A DNA stretch of 64,000 nucleotides, taken from contig CM066735.1 in the NCBI GenBank assembly GCA_033961575.1, positions 30,957,501 to 31,021,500 of the forward strand, in the 5' to 3' direction. Made by a program: the position numbers and the translations under genes. This DNA comes from Aselliscus stoliczkanus (taxonomy: Eukaryota > Chordata > Mammalia > Chiroptera > Hipposideridae). Of the stretch, positions 35,801 through 50,539 are shown one piece after another. How positions within the stretch are numbered: position 1 is the first letter of the stretch; every line of letters starts with the position of its first letter. Below the pieces are notes generated by a model. It was not told where the DNA came from, did not search any database, and saw only the letters and a list, made by a program, of their open reading frames with translations.

Positions 35801-38800
35801 CTGTCTCTCAGTTGTTGGGTGCTCTTGTAGTATATGTCCTTTATATTTGGATTGAACAGTCTCCCTATTCTCTTGTCCCGTGTGTTTCAGAGGTGTCCTT
35901 GTTGAAGTTGCTGTTTAATTGCTTTTGGTTTGTCAGAGGATGGGATTGGCCCTCAGAATGATTAGCTTGGAGAATTAGCTCTGTTCACAGTGTGTGACAT
36001 GCTGTGTGTGGAGGTTGACCCCTTCAGAGGAGGCTTGACCACTTTGGGCTCTTTGTGCCTGTGCAAAATTTCCTTGAGAGTGGCATCATTTTTAAATGGC
36101 TACTAGTTACTTTTTAATGGATGTACCATGGTTTACTTATCCATCCCTCTATCATGAGATATGAAGAGGGTTTTAATTGTTGTATTATAAATACTGCTGT
36201 TTTCTAGGTTCTTTTTAATGTAAGCCTTTCCCTTTATTTTGGGGGTATTGACTTAGACTGATGTCCAACAATGAGATTAGTGGATCAGTTGACGTGTTTG
36301 TTTGTTTGTTTGTTTGTTTGTTTTTTAGGATTTTGATAGTTATATTCAAATGTTACAGGAAACTGTTTTACAAACAATTAGATAGGAAGCCAGTCCATGA
36401 ATATTTATCTAATGCAGAAGAATTGTGTGAATCACTGGGGATACAGTCAGAAAATATAAGAAGATATTTACTCATCCTACCCTACCAACTTGATAGTCAC
36501 ATTTGTGGGAAGACAGATATTGAATTTTAAAAATTTCTATGAAGAAGTAGATATAAAGGAAAAACTGATGGTTGCTAGTTGGGAGCGAGGTGGGGATGAG
36601 GGAGAAGGGGAAGGGATTAGACAGCATAAATAAGTATCTACAACATTGCCATAGGGAATATAATAATGTTGTAAATATTTTGTGGAGTGTCAGAGGGTCA
36701 CATGTCTTGTTAGGGAGACCACTGGATGGAGTAGAGGCTGGATCACTGCACTGTATACCTGAAACTGATGTTGTGTCATATTGTATGCCAACTGTAATTG
36801 AATATATAGATAGTCACAGGATGTAGAGTATACTGTGGAAGGGAGTCAAAGGAATTGTAATAGATATGTATGATATGTGGGGGAAGAGTGGGGTGTCAAA
36901 TTCGGGGAGGGCCTTGTCACTTTGAGGGGTAAAAAGTATAACTATTGCACTGTGTTTTACACCTAAAACTAATTTAAAAAATGTTTATTTTACAATAAAT
37001 GAATTAAAAAATAATTAAAAAAGAAATGAAAAAAAATCTTAATAAATCTCTATATAAGTTAAAAAGAAAAAAAATTACTATAAAGAAGGAACTATAGGAC
37101 GCTTTAGAATCTGATAATAGAAAGACTCTACTTAGTCTACTTCTTTTAAGAAATGAAAAGTAACCAGTCTCAAAGTAGGAGTTAGCAAGTTGAAGAGAGG
37201 ATGAAAATTGGATTCTAAGAAGATAAAATAGAATGTGTGACCATTCTGAGGCTGGCATGAACAAGGAACTGAGATACATCTAGTGTAACTGAAATAGAAA
37301 GAATATGGGAAAGTGATAAAGCTGAAGATTATAGACGTGTGAAGTCATATTATGGTTTATTGCTAATATAAAAATTGTTTCAATCTTTTTTTATTTCCAA
37401 TTTTCAGAAAAAGTGGTGTGAATATTTCATCCTAAATAATATAAACATTTTTGAATTTTGGGATCTCAATTTAATTCACCTTTCTGACCTAAGTGATGAG
37501 CTTTTGTTGAAGAATATTGCTTTTTACTATGAAAATGAAAATGTTCAAGGTACTATCTTAGTATATTACAATTATTATACTTTTATCCAGAGACAAATAA
37601 TATAAAGAATTTAAAATTTCAAAGTCATTTTCCTGTATTTCCAATATATAATATAGCAGTTGTTTTACTTCCAATCTTTATTTACACATGCGTGTAAGTT
37701 TTATTTAGTTGTGATTAGAGCGAGTGTTGTATTTTAAAACTTTTTTTAAGTTAATATTATTCCACAAATATTTTTGAAAAAAATATGTGTATGGGTTCTT
37801 AGTATTTCTAGATAATTTAACAGTTTAATTTTTCATTTAAATATATGCACAACATTTTTCCATAACATTTACTTTAATATATGTAATCATCCTGCTACTA
37901 TTAGATATTTAGGGAATTTTAATTTTTTTTCAAAAGATGAAACTGATTTATGTATTTATTACATGTGATTTGTTTTTCTTTGAATTATTTTCTTAGAATA
38001 ACTTCTCTGCTGTTTCTTAATAGTAAAAACTAAAACACATTTTAAGAGACTGCAACTGATTGAACATTGTTTTTTTTTAAAATTTTTTGCCATATTTTTA
38101 TTTACTACATGCTGGAAGCCATGCAGGATAACTTTAGCCTGAGAAATACATGTTGTTCTCCTTTGTCCCACCTGGGAGGTGTTATTCACTATTGAGGTTT
38201 GTGGAGAGAATGGCCAGTTCCAGTGAATGCACAAAAAGAAAGGTGTTTGTCCATATGCGCGAAACTGGTAGCCTGGGAGCCTGACCTTTAAGCTTCTATT
38301 GAGTAGTTAATAGATTACTAGCATATGTAGTCATACATGCCATCCATTGTCTATCCTACACGTACCCTGAAACCCTGAAAATGTATATAAGGACTGTGAG
38401 AAATAAACTCGGGAGTTACCTATCTCCCTTCCATCATTTCTGCAAAAAAAGAAATTTCTGCCTCTTCATTGCGCCGACTCCGTGCCCACCTTGAGCCCTG
38501 GTCCTGCGAGAGCTGGACTCCCGCAACTACATATACTATAAACATATACAATACATGCTACAAAAAAACATTTAAAAAAAAATTTACTGTCAAGAAAGTG
38601 AATAGTGTTATAATATAATGGTACAAGTTCATATTTTATTTCAAATTGATTTCCTTATCACCCATTTCAAACCATTAACAGTGAAATGTTACTTAAGGAT
38701 AATTAAAAATTATCTATTTGCATTATTAACAATAAACAATTCCAACAAATTAATAAGAATTAACCATGTCAAACATTATTATTCCAAAAAATGGGCTTTT

Positions 38801-41800
38801 GCAGAAATGATTATATAAAATATAGCAGCCAATCTGCTCTGTGACAATGTACATATGAACTTGAATAGAATTCTAGCATTTGCTTTTGGAAGATACTTTG
38901 AAGAAGTCCTTTGATTTCTTAAGGTCCAACAACTGCCACACCCTGCCAAATCCAACCCAACAGTTCGTATAATGGCTTCGGATAACCCATCATAGGAACA
39001 TTGTTGAAGTTTGTTTAACCTCTAGGATTTGGTTCCCTCATATTGCAAGCATTAAAATAAATTGGCTACATATAAATTGAACAATCCTCCACACATTTTT
39101 CTCCTTCCTGATAAATCATACTTTTTATTCAGTTTTATTGAATATAAAGTTGTGTGTGGTGTGACATTTTTTATTACCTTAAATGATAATTAGATATTTA
39201 TCATCTGTTATGTATAGCTAAGATGGTTATAATTTTAATATTTAGTTATCAAATAGGAAAACAAGATAAAATTTTAAATCTACACTCTTAGTCAACGCCA
39301 GTGACCATTTTCATTCAGGTGCAGTATAGAACTCACTGAAAATTATACTGTTGAAAAAATATTTCAGAATGTGTGTTTTCAAAATGTGTGTTTCTGTGTA
39401 TGTATGAATGACTTTTAATATTTAGTATTTTTAACTATTATATAGGCCTACATTTGAATTTGGGAGCTGTCATTATGAAAGATTATGAACACCTCTGGAA
39501 TACTCTAACAAATTTGGTCACAGAGTTTGATGTTGGAAAGCCATTTCCTCTGAGAACAACAAAACTTAATTTTCTTAAAAAGAATCCATTACCAATCAAA
39601 GGTAAGAAATATATGTATCTTTAATTTAAAGGTAAGAACTCTTTAAATTAATTTGAAATAAAAGTAGCATTTCTCTAAAATGTGTTAAAAGTACCACTAA
39701 CTAAATGCTACAAGTATAAGTAATTTTTTGGTACTATGCTATTTAATAGTAAATTAGCTTTATTGTTGTGTCATCAGGGTGATATGCTATGATTATAATT
39801 TTGGAAAGTTATACATTTTGTTTGTAACTAATTTTTATGATTTTTTTGAAAGCCAGATATATGTGACTTCCATTTTCATTTATATGGCAGCACAGTATAG
39901 ATCAAGTGAAAATCTCTTATGGGAAACTATTAAAATTCTGGATAAAGGATATTAAACATCTTTTATACAATTATAGCTAAGCTCAAAACAATAGAAGGGA
40001 AATCCCAGGACCAAAAAAAGAAGGGAGAGACTGATCTCTGGGTAATACAAAATAAATCACTCTGAGAATTTCTGGTTATAGATCTTCTCTGAATAATCTG
40101 GGACTTCATTTATTCTATTAGCAGGGTCAAGACAACTCTAAGCCAGAAAATTTAAGTGATCAAAGGAATTAGCAAATTCTCTGTAGAGGAACATAACATA
40201 AACCCTGGTGTTACAGGATTTTCTGCCAATATATTAGTGCCAATACAAATTTGTAAAAGAACAGAGGAAATAAGCCCTAAGAAAAACAGTAAGCTAAAGA
40301 ACTAGAACTCTTATAATACTTTAGATTTTGTAATTATCAAAAGTAAAATATCCTATATATGTGTTTTAAAATGCTTAAATAAATAAAATACGAGATTTGA
40401 AACATGAGAAAATAACAAATAAAAACATCATTCACATTTTAAAATAACTGAACTTGTATAGATGAAAATATTATCAACAGATGAGTTAAAAAGATGGTTG
40501 GAGGGTTGGCCGAGCGACGCATACGTTGGGAGCTGGTTTTGAGATGCCAGCAGCCCTGGTTCGGATCCCACATATAAGGGCCAGTGACACTGCCCTCTAC
40601 AGCTACCAACAGCTCCACCTGGAGCTGGGCTGTGCGAGCCCCGGTGATGGTGTGGGCTGCAGCCCCTGCTGCAGTGGGCTGCCATAGGCTACAGTGAGTG
40701 GCCGGCAGCCAGCGTGAGCAGCTGGCAGCCAGCGTGAGCTGCCAATAGTCGCAGTGAGCGACCATCCAGAGGCCGGCAACCTATCTGCCTCACCCGGGAA
40801 GAGCGCAATGATGATACCAACTTGGGCCAGTGAAGCAGCATCCTCCACAACTAGACTGAAGGATAACAACAAAAAAAAGGCAGCAACTTGTCTGTTCCCC
40901 TTCCTCGATTCCCCAACGCTGTTCCCCTCCCCCAATTCCCCAATAAAATCTTAAAAAAGAAAAAGATAATTGGATATAGCTGAAGAGAGAATTTGTGAAC
41001 TAGAAATAAATCAAAAGAATTACAGGTCTAGAGAGATGAAAACATTGTATACTTTAAATTTACCCAATGTTATATGTCAATTATATCTCAATAAAGGTTG
41101 AGAAAATTAAAAAAAACAAAAAAACAAAAAATAGAGATGAAAAAATATAAAAGCGATGTTAAAATATACGAAGGATAGAATGAAGAAATCAACATTTCAT
41201 TCATTTGGAGATTCAGAATGAGAGATTGAACCAATATGAGTTGGGCAATATTTTGAAGAGATTATTATTGGGTATTTTCCTGGATTGATGAAAGACAAGA
41301 ATTTGCACATTCAGGATGTATTATAAATCCCAAGTGGAATAAATTAAACATATGCACATACACAGTCTCAGACAAATACATACACTAGACATAATAGAAT
41401 AAAATTGTAGACTATAAAAAATAAATATCTTAAAAGAACCAGAGCTACCTACAAGGAACAAAAAGTCTAGTAGACTTTTTAAATAATAATGAAAGAAGTC
41501 AGAATAGAGTAACATGATATACAATTCATAAAATATAATTTAAGAATGAAGGAGTAATGTGGATATTTTCAGAAATACAAAACTGATTTATCCATCATCA
41601 TAGCATCACCGAAGACATTTCTATATGATGAATTTCAGGAAAAAGAAAATGATCCGAGAAATAATATGAGGATAAAAGCTAATGGGAATTTAGGGTGTAT
41701 TGATATAAGGATATTTTTCATGATGTGAAAAAAATATATATACCCTCTCTCCTTTTGTCAGGCTGAGTTCCACTAGACAAACACTTTTGAGTGTAAGTAA

Positions 41801-44800
41801 TTTTATTGAAAGATAAAATAAGGGAGTGGTCAAGATAGAACCGAAAGAGAAGAAAAGGAAAGCAGGGCATGTTAATGAGTAGGTTTCCACTGTGTGCAAC
41901 TACAGGTGAATTTTACTAGGGATCTCAGTCTTTGGCTGAGGGCTCTCTCTGGGGCATTAAATTCTTAGAGCAGCTCCATGTGGGCTAAAAGATGCAAAGT
42001 GCTAAAGCAGAAGGTTGTAGAGCTTATGGTAGGAAGGCATTGGGAAAACATTGACAAAGTGAACAGCGAGGGCTAAGTGGGCAGAGCAACTGCAGCTTAC
42101 CTAGAATTATGAACCAGATACCAAATAAAGGCTTTTACTAGCCAACTACCATATATATGGCATATATGTGATATGCATGATATCTATCTACTTACCTACC
42201 ACCTATCTACTTACCTACTACCTACCTACTTAAAAGCTGTCTATTTCTTTATACTCTGCTCTGTTCCAAAATGTTTTAAAGTGCAAATAGCTTTATGGCA
42301 AGGGCTAGAGTTGATAAATATAATATAAATAAAATCAATAAAAAATGTTTTTAATGTAAAGTTTTAGATAATAATATATAATATTTCTGTATAAAAGTTT
42401 TACATTTGACTTTATCTTAATATTTTACTCGTTTACAGACTCCTCCAAGGAAGAGATACCCAGTTTGGGTTTTATTCCAGTATCATCTGAGGTGGTTGAT
42501 AAATTTGCTGGAGACATTTTGAAAGATCTGCCTTTTCTAAAGAGGTATGGGGCAAAAGTGCCTCAGTAAACACTTGTGTAGAATGGAAGAATTACTTATT
42601 AAAGATTCCTTGAATGTAACAGACTAGAGTATAATAGATGTAATATATGCTTTGTAACACATAACGAGTTTAATATCAAATATAACAATGTCCTCTGATT
42701 AATACTAGGTGAAAATCAGCATGGTTTTAGTCTTAGAGTAAAATCACTTCACCCGGATATTTTTATTTATTTATTTTTTTTTTTAAAGATTTTTATTGGG
42801 GAATGGGGGAAGGGGAACAGACAAGTTGCTGTCCTTTTGTTCTTCAGTCTAGTTGTGGAGGACGTTGCTTCACTGGCCCATGTTGGTATCGTCATTGAGC
42901 TCTTCCTGGATGAGGCAGATCGGTCGCCGGCCTCTGGATGGTCGCTCACCGCGGCTATTGGCAGTTCACGCTGGCTGCCCGCCGCTCACGCTGGCTGCCG
43001 GCTACTCACTGTAGCCTATGGCAGTCCACGGCAGCAGGGGCTGCAGCTGTGCTGTCCTGGGGCTTGCAGCCCAGCTCCAGGTGGAGCTGTTGTTCACCAT
43101 CTTAGCTGTAGAGGGCAGTGTCACTGGCCTCATATGTGGGATCCGAACCGGGGCCGCTGGCATCCCAAGCCAGTTCTTAACGAATGTGCCCCTCGGCCGG
43201 CCCTCCACCTGGATATTTTTAATTAATGAATTAATGAATATTTGTTGATGTTGATGAAACTATTAGAAACATGGAGTGCATTCTGGGCTCTTAAGCCTCT
43301 AATAAACTGCTCTTTGGATTCAACCATGCACATTGTATCACAGAAAGAGGAAAGGGGGCTATGACTTAAAATTATCATTACAGAGTGTAACTTGTGCTAA
43401 GTTACATTTGAAGGCATGCAGTTTAAAATATGCATATATTTGTTTTTATCTCATAGTGATGATCCTATTGTAACTTCACTGGTTAAACATAAGGAATTTG
43501 ATGAACTTATACATTGGCATTCTCACAGACCCCTCAGTGATGATTATGACAGGACAAGGTGCCAATTTGACGGTGAGCTTTGTGACTGGTGAAATAAATT
43601 AAAATCGATTTCACTCTCTGCCTTTTCTCTCATTATGAAATATTAGCATGTTACGTGTCACAAATTATACTTCTTGAGAAACAGTAGTCTAGAAGGTATT
43701 TAGATGAATGTCCATAAAGATACTGATGAAAAAGTCCCATTTTGTTTATTGGCAGTCAAACATATATAGGTCTTCAGGTGTCTTAGGAGGAAGTACCCAA
43801 ATACGGCATTTGTCCCCACAAAAGTTAGAAGCTGTTTTAAGCAAAGACAGTTTGCTTGACAGTTGAAGAAATCTGTGTATTCCTTGATACAAAAAATATT
43901 GAAGCTGTAGTTTTTCAAGCAATTGCAGCTACTTTCATGTTACCCAGTTGATAGTGTGTGTAACAAGTGCCAGCATTTTATCTGCCTTCATGCTCCAGTT
44001 GGGTGGAACTGCAAAAAGAGGCTCATGAAACCTCTAACAGTAGATCAACAGAGTTTGAATTAGGGATCTTGTCTCCTTGGCTCATGTCCTGCCTTTATCT
44101 CATATTTGTCTATCCTTATGGTCACTCCCACTCTCCTTCAAGTTGACAATACTTTTAGAAGAAAGGAGTTTGCATTGTAATCATGCTCATATGAAATACT
44201 TATCAGCCTACTTATATAAACAGGTACTAAGATCCTGTGAAATATGAGGGACTCCTTTAGATTAACCATTAACATTCTTCAAAGTGGTTTGATTTGATAT
44301 GTGTAGATAGACATAGAAAAATTAACTAGCTTAGTTACTCCCTTTAAGTGAGTATTATAGTTTTCATTGGGTAAGGTACTAAGTTACAGCTTGATTGTTG
44401 GGACTTCTCATGTCATTGAATTTTATCATAGTGTAAGTTTTTCTCAGCTGCCAAGCTCTTTACTCTGTGGCTATGGTCTGGTGTAAGGACTTTTCTATCA
44501 AGTGATGCAAGAAGCCAGAGTATCCCAAATGATATCTTCTTCACTCTGCATCTACCTTCCTCTTCTTAACTTGAAGGGCACGTGAAGAGCTAATGCCCAG
44601 AATCTGTAATTCTTTTTAGCATCCTGATATTTATTTTAGGAGGTAGACAGTGAAAAAGTGTTTTGTCACTTCCACCTTTTAAATAAGATAAGGGGTTATT
44701 CTATAGACAAGACCTAGTCTGAATTAAGATTCATTCCTTAACAAAAGTGAACAGAGTAAATTACTATTAAAATATGAAAAGAAAAGTACATGTTTGGGTG

Positions 44801-47800
44801 GGATGGTGTGAATAATTAGTGACAAATATAGTATTGTTACATTTTAAGTCTTTTTTTTTTTTCAGAAAAATCTAAAGATCGTTATTTTCTTAAAAATCTG
44901 CAAAAGTATTATCGCTTTCAACGATTTTATGGAAATTCATTAGAATCAGTCCCTTCCAAACTCATTGTAACTCAAGCTATCAAGCCAAAGAAGAATTTCA
45001 GTGAGCCCAAGAGCAAAAAGGCAAATGTAAGTTCTATAAATTCTACCAAAGTGCTTTATTTTTCTTTGGCTTTTCTTAGTTTGATGTTTTTCAGTCTCTT
45101 TGGTAGTTTCTTTCCATGCTAACTTTTTCTTTTTAATATATGATCTCTTATTATTTTATTTAGTTGCTAAGAAACTCTAACCTATACATAAAAAGTTATG
45201 CATGGCCCTCTATATATAATAAAATATATATTTATTTGAAAAAAAGATGACATTAAATAACTAAAGAAATGTTGAAGTACATTAAAAATATAGCTCTTAA
45301 CATTAAAAATGTAGCTCTTTGAGGATCCATTCCTCGGTGGCAATATGGGAGGTTTCTGAACTCACCTTCTCCCATAGATACACTGAATTTATAGTTAGCT
45401 TAATTATTCCCTTTAAAATTCCTCTGAAGGAAATCCAGAAACTAGCTGAGTGACTCCTACACATTGAGTGAATGAGAAAAGAACCCAGCCAAACAGAAAG
45501 AGGAGGCTGAGACATACTCTTCCACTAAACCCCACTCCTGGCATAGTGGCATATAATCAGGAAGGAACTCGCAACTCCTACCTTCTTCCTCTGGATGTAA
45601 GGGTTTGGCCCCAACAACTAGCACCCCAACTTTTAAGATTTCTACCTGAGGGAAGGGCCCCTAAAACATCTAACTCTGAATGCCAATGAGAGTTCCTTCC
45701 ACAAGCCCCAAAAGATTAGAGCAAACAAAGAAATGGTTCTTAATAGGCTTGCACTGAACTTGCCTAGCTATCCTCCTAGGGCTTAGCCAGAGATAGCAGA
45801 CTAAAACACTTATCTCCCATTCCTTCCCTGAAAGAAGCCAATTTGCACACTTTAAAAGCTGCTGTCTGGGCCAGCCGAGTGGCGTGGTAGTTAAGCGCTG
45901 GCTTGGGAAGCCAGTGGCCCCGGTTCGGTCCCACATACAAGGGCCAGTGACACTGCCCCCACCCAAAAAAAAAAAGCTGCTGTCTGGGGTTCAGTCTTCT
46001 AATTTAGCGTGCACCTAGAGATAGACTGTAGTCCTCCCCAGACATCAGGAAGGCAGAGGACACCATCTCTGTATTCTCTTTCTGGCCTGCTCCAGGTGTA
46101 CAATGTAATAATGTAAATACATGTAATGTGTTTTGCATAATAAGCCTCATGGTACCAACAAAGCTGAAACCTGCAAGAGACAGACGAAAGAGAAAGAGAA
46201 ATCTAAGCATCTGACTATAGAAAATTATCAAATCACAAAGGAATAAGCAAAGAGAAGGAACAAAGGAGTTATAAAATCATCCAGGAAAAAAAAATAACAA
46301 AATGGTATTGTTATTGTTATATACTGCTGATAATTATTTGAAATATAAATTGACTGAATTATCTAATCAAAAGTCATAAAGTGGCTGAATGGATAATAAC
46401 AAAAGACCCAACTATAAGCTGCCTACAAGAGATTCATTTCAGCTGTATGGACACACACAGACTAAAATTAAAATGATGGAAAAAGATATTCTATGGAAAT
46501 GGAAACCACAGAAAAACAGGCAAAGCTATACTTATATCAGAGAAAATAGTGTTTAAGTAAAAGACTGTAATAAGAGAGAAAGAAGGTCTCTATATAATAA
46601 GGGTGAAAACCTGAAAGCTTTCTTTCTAAGATTAGGAATAAGACACCTTCCCCCGATGCTCTTACCACTCTTATTCAAAATAGTACTGGAAGTACAAGCC
46701 AGAGCAGTTAGGCAAGAAAAAGAAATAAAACACATTCAAATTGGAAAGAAAGAAGTAAAACTGTCTCTATTTACAGATGACATGATATTATATGTAGAAA
46801 GCCCTAAAGAATCTATCCCAAAACAGTTAGAGCCAATAAATAAATTCAGTAAAATTATAAGTACAAATCAACATATGAAAATCTGTTTCATTTCTATACA
46901 CTAATAATAAACTATCAGAAAGAGAAAGTAAGAAAACAATCCCATTACAATTGCATCAAATAGTGTAAAATACTGAGAAATAAATTTTTTTTTTTTTTTT
47001 TGAGGGCAGTGTCACTGGCCCTCACATGCGGGACCCGAACCGGGGCCGCTGGCCTCCCAAGACCAGCGTTTAACCACTGCGCCACTCGGCCAGCCCGTGA
47101 GAAATAAATTTAATCAAGGTGGTGAAAGACCCATACACTGAAAACTATAAGACACTGATGAAATAAACTAAAGAAGAAACAAATTAATGGAAAGATATTC
47201 CATACTTATGGATTGAAGAATATTGTTAAAATGTCCATACTGTCTTAAGCAATCTACAGAGTCAATGCAATCCCTATCAAAATTCCAATAGCACTTTTTT
47301 TCACAGAAATGAAACAAATAAACCTCAAATTTGTATGGAACCACAGGGGACCCTGAATAGCCAAAGCAATATTGAGAAAAAAGAACAAAGTTGGAGGCAT
47401 TGCATGCTCTGATTTCAAACTGTGTTACAAAATAATAGTAATGAAAACAGTATGGTATTGGCATAAAATCATTTGGAAGACTAAAACATTGGGAAAGCTC
47501 AATATTATTGATTAGAATTAAATACTGAGAAAGTATTTAATGACAACTAAAATTGAGTTTGTTATAGGCAAAGTTTAGATATTCATTTCATGAATAATCA
47601 GAATCATCTAAGGTTTCTTAGAATTCTTTTGTGCATACAACAATTTTCTAATTTGTCTTTCCAGATTAATAAATAATATTGATAACAGGATAGTAAAAGT
47701 GGGTCCATATTGTGTTTAAGTCAATTGGAAATGCATATCTGGATAGAGCAAATAAGTTGTATTGATGCTATTCCTTCTATCCCCTCCTTTCATTCCCTTT

Positions 47801-50507
47801 CTATTTCCTCATTCACTCATCAAACATTATGAACTCGTTATGCTTGGTATGTACAGTCAACTACAACATATTAATCTGGAGCAGAAGTATGACAAGTAAA
47901 ATCACAGCTACATGTTATGTACATGTTATGGGGGCTTTGATAGAGAGATGCCTAGGCAGAGGAAGAGAGTCAAGGAGGGGTTCATATAAGACATTCCTTG
48001 AAAGGCAAGTAGGGGATAAAGAGGTAACTACAAGTATGGAAGAATGGGAGACGAAAACCAATTCTAATCACGGCAATAGGAAGTGGTGCATGGAGACATA
48101 AAACAAACAAATGAAAAAAACCAAAAAGACAAGGTGTTTCTGATTTTGTTATATTTTCTGTTTGATTTATAACCTAGAGTCCTAGACTACTCAGAAAACT
48201 TAAAAAAAAATCTGCATAGAATCTTTATACTCATTAAAATGAATTGTCTTACGTTTTCAATTAAAAGAGGCTTTAACTTTAGGACATAAACTAAAATTAT
48301 GCCTATTTAAGAATGGGATGATGGTCAATATACACTTAAAAATATTGTCTCATTCATGAAATATCATCTTGGAATATTTCCAACTTGATTCATGGGATGT
48401 TTCTTTCCATTTTGGGCAGGAAACCAAGGCTGAAATAATTACTAGAGAGAATAAGAAGAGGTTATTTGCCAAGGAAGAAGAAAAAGAAGAGAAAAAATGG
48501 AGTGTTCTGTCATTTTCTATTGAGGAGGAAATGAAAGAGAATTTAAACTCTGGAATAAAGAATCTGGAAGATTTTTTGAAATCATGTAAAAGTAACTCAG
48601 TGAAATTTAAAGTTGAAATAGTAGGGTTAACTGCCTGCTTGAAAGCATGGAAGGAACATTGCAGAGGCAAAGGAAAAGGTATGTGATTCTGTGTTTTTTC
48701 TTTTGATGAATTGATAACAAAACAAAAACAAAAAATGGAGTGATGATAGCTGTCACATATTAACTGGAGATTTGTGTTAGAAGCCTTAGATACATTATCT
48801 GATTTCATCCTCACAAAATTCCTCCAAGTGTTCTTACCTCTATTTTATCAATGAGCAGTGAAATCTCAGTGAGGGTCCCAGTAGCAAATATTCAGCACAT
48901 TCATAAGCAAATTCAGATGAAATCACAATAAAGCAAATTCAGATGAAATCACAATAAGAAACAACTTACAAAGTTGTGGGAATGGTTAAGGGAACCAACA
49001 AAGATGGTGAGGCCCCCAGGGAAAGTCCGTCATTCCTCTTTGAGATCTGAAGTGTACACATTTTATTTTTGGGTAAAACTGATACCATATGTGTTGGCCT
49101 GCTGAGTTCTTCCAAAAATTGCTGTGGCTTCCATGCACCTTACTTTATAATTTCCACAATGGGGAGTAGAAAAGAAGAGACAGGGTGAGAAAGATAGTGG
49201 AGCAATAAGACTGGGTAGAGATATGTAAATTGATAGCAGCTGAAATGATTATGTGCCATACCTACAAACTGATGATTCTTTCAAGTAAACCTAATTGATT
49301 TCAGTCTTGAACATCTCCACACTTGAATCCATTTAGCACATGGTAACCAGGTTCTTTCTTCCCCCACTCTCTTTCTGCTAACTTTAGTCAGCTCCCGCAG
49401 TCAACCTTTCACTGTAGATTCTATCACAGTGAGAAATGTTAAGACATGGCTTACTGTAAGTATTTTTCCCCAACCAAGATGTTTATCAGAATTTGAATTT
49501 GGCTGCTACTAAGAGAGATCAGAAATAACAATGGCTTACCCTCCTGGAGAGGAAGAATTCTGTATGAATTTTTTTTGTAGCCTCATAGCATTCAGTAGGT
49601 GTTTGGTAACATTTGTTAAATAGACAAAATATAGGTTAATCAGAAGACAAGCGGAATCAAAACCAGCCCTAACTTGGTTAGTATGGAAAGATTAGCAGTG
49701 AGGAGAAATAAAAAGGATATATATGTGACTAAAGAAATGGAGAGGAATTAGCGAAGTCTGTATCCGGCAGTTGTAATAGGCCGATTGAATTGAGAGGCTC
49801 CAATGACTACACCAAATACTTAATGTGTGGTCAACAGTAGAACTCAATAAATGTTGCTCAGTTTTTAACCAGATATTTAAAGTCATCTGAATATTTTCCT
49901 TGGAACTTAGTAGAGAAGGCATAAAAACAGTAGGTGGAGAAAAGATTTTTTTTTTTACCCAGAATTTATATAAACATGAGCTTTAATGATCTTATTTCTA
50001 TCAGCTACAAGATTTTTCTTTTTTTTGTCTTACACAGCTACATCTCCATTATCCATGGAGATGATGAAGTGTGCATAGTTGCACTTTAATTTTTTTTATT
50101 TAGTACTTTGTAGTCCACAATCTCCATTAATGTTAAGTAAGATAGTTAATTTAATTAGGTCCGATTGGTAGCCTGGATGGCTAATCTTGGATAATCAAAC
50201 ATTTATTATTATTGGTGGTCTTGATAACAATTTTATTGTTTATTCTTTGCCAAGATGAAACCACAAAAGATTTAAGTATAGCTGTTCAAACAATGAAAAG
50301 GATTCACTCCTTGATGGAAAAATACCCAGAACTTTTACAAGAGGCAGATCGACGACTCATAGCCAGATGCCTGAAGTATTTAGGATTTGATGAGTTGGCA
50401 AGTTCTTTATATCCAACCCAGGTAATGTTTTCATAATATCTCCATTTTAATAGAGTACTTATTAGGTACATATAAAGTGTCTTGCAAGTACAGTCACCTC
50501 TTCTAGA

Positions 50508-50539
<32 letters not shown>

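Larger units (their letters stand above)
29785..36082 (-). mobile_element. LINE-1, 5'-truncated but long (L1-B)
   Basis: The 11-bp duplication GCATCATTTTT flanks it at 29774-29784 and 36083-36093, proving one target-primed insertion. Reading the minus strand it has ORF1 (about 34900-35700), ORF2 with endonuclease pieces (about 33970-34520), reverse transcriptase pieces including LSLYADDM (about 32000-32050), and a C-terminal part (31411-31893, and [10 protein letters not shown] at about 30490-30520), then a 3' UTR (about 29800-30240). ORF2 is broken by many stops and frameshifts. Three SINEs are nested in it. Confidence 0.93.

Noticed and set aside
36325..36540. Extra DDX60 exon between exons 7 and 8
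   Set aside because: Exons 7 and 8 join in phase 0 as in the family, and the segment has an early stop in the frame it would use.
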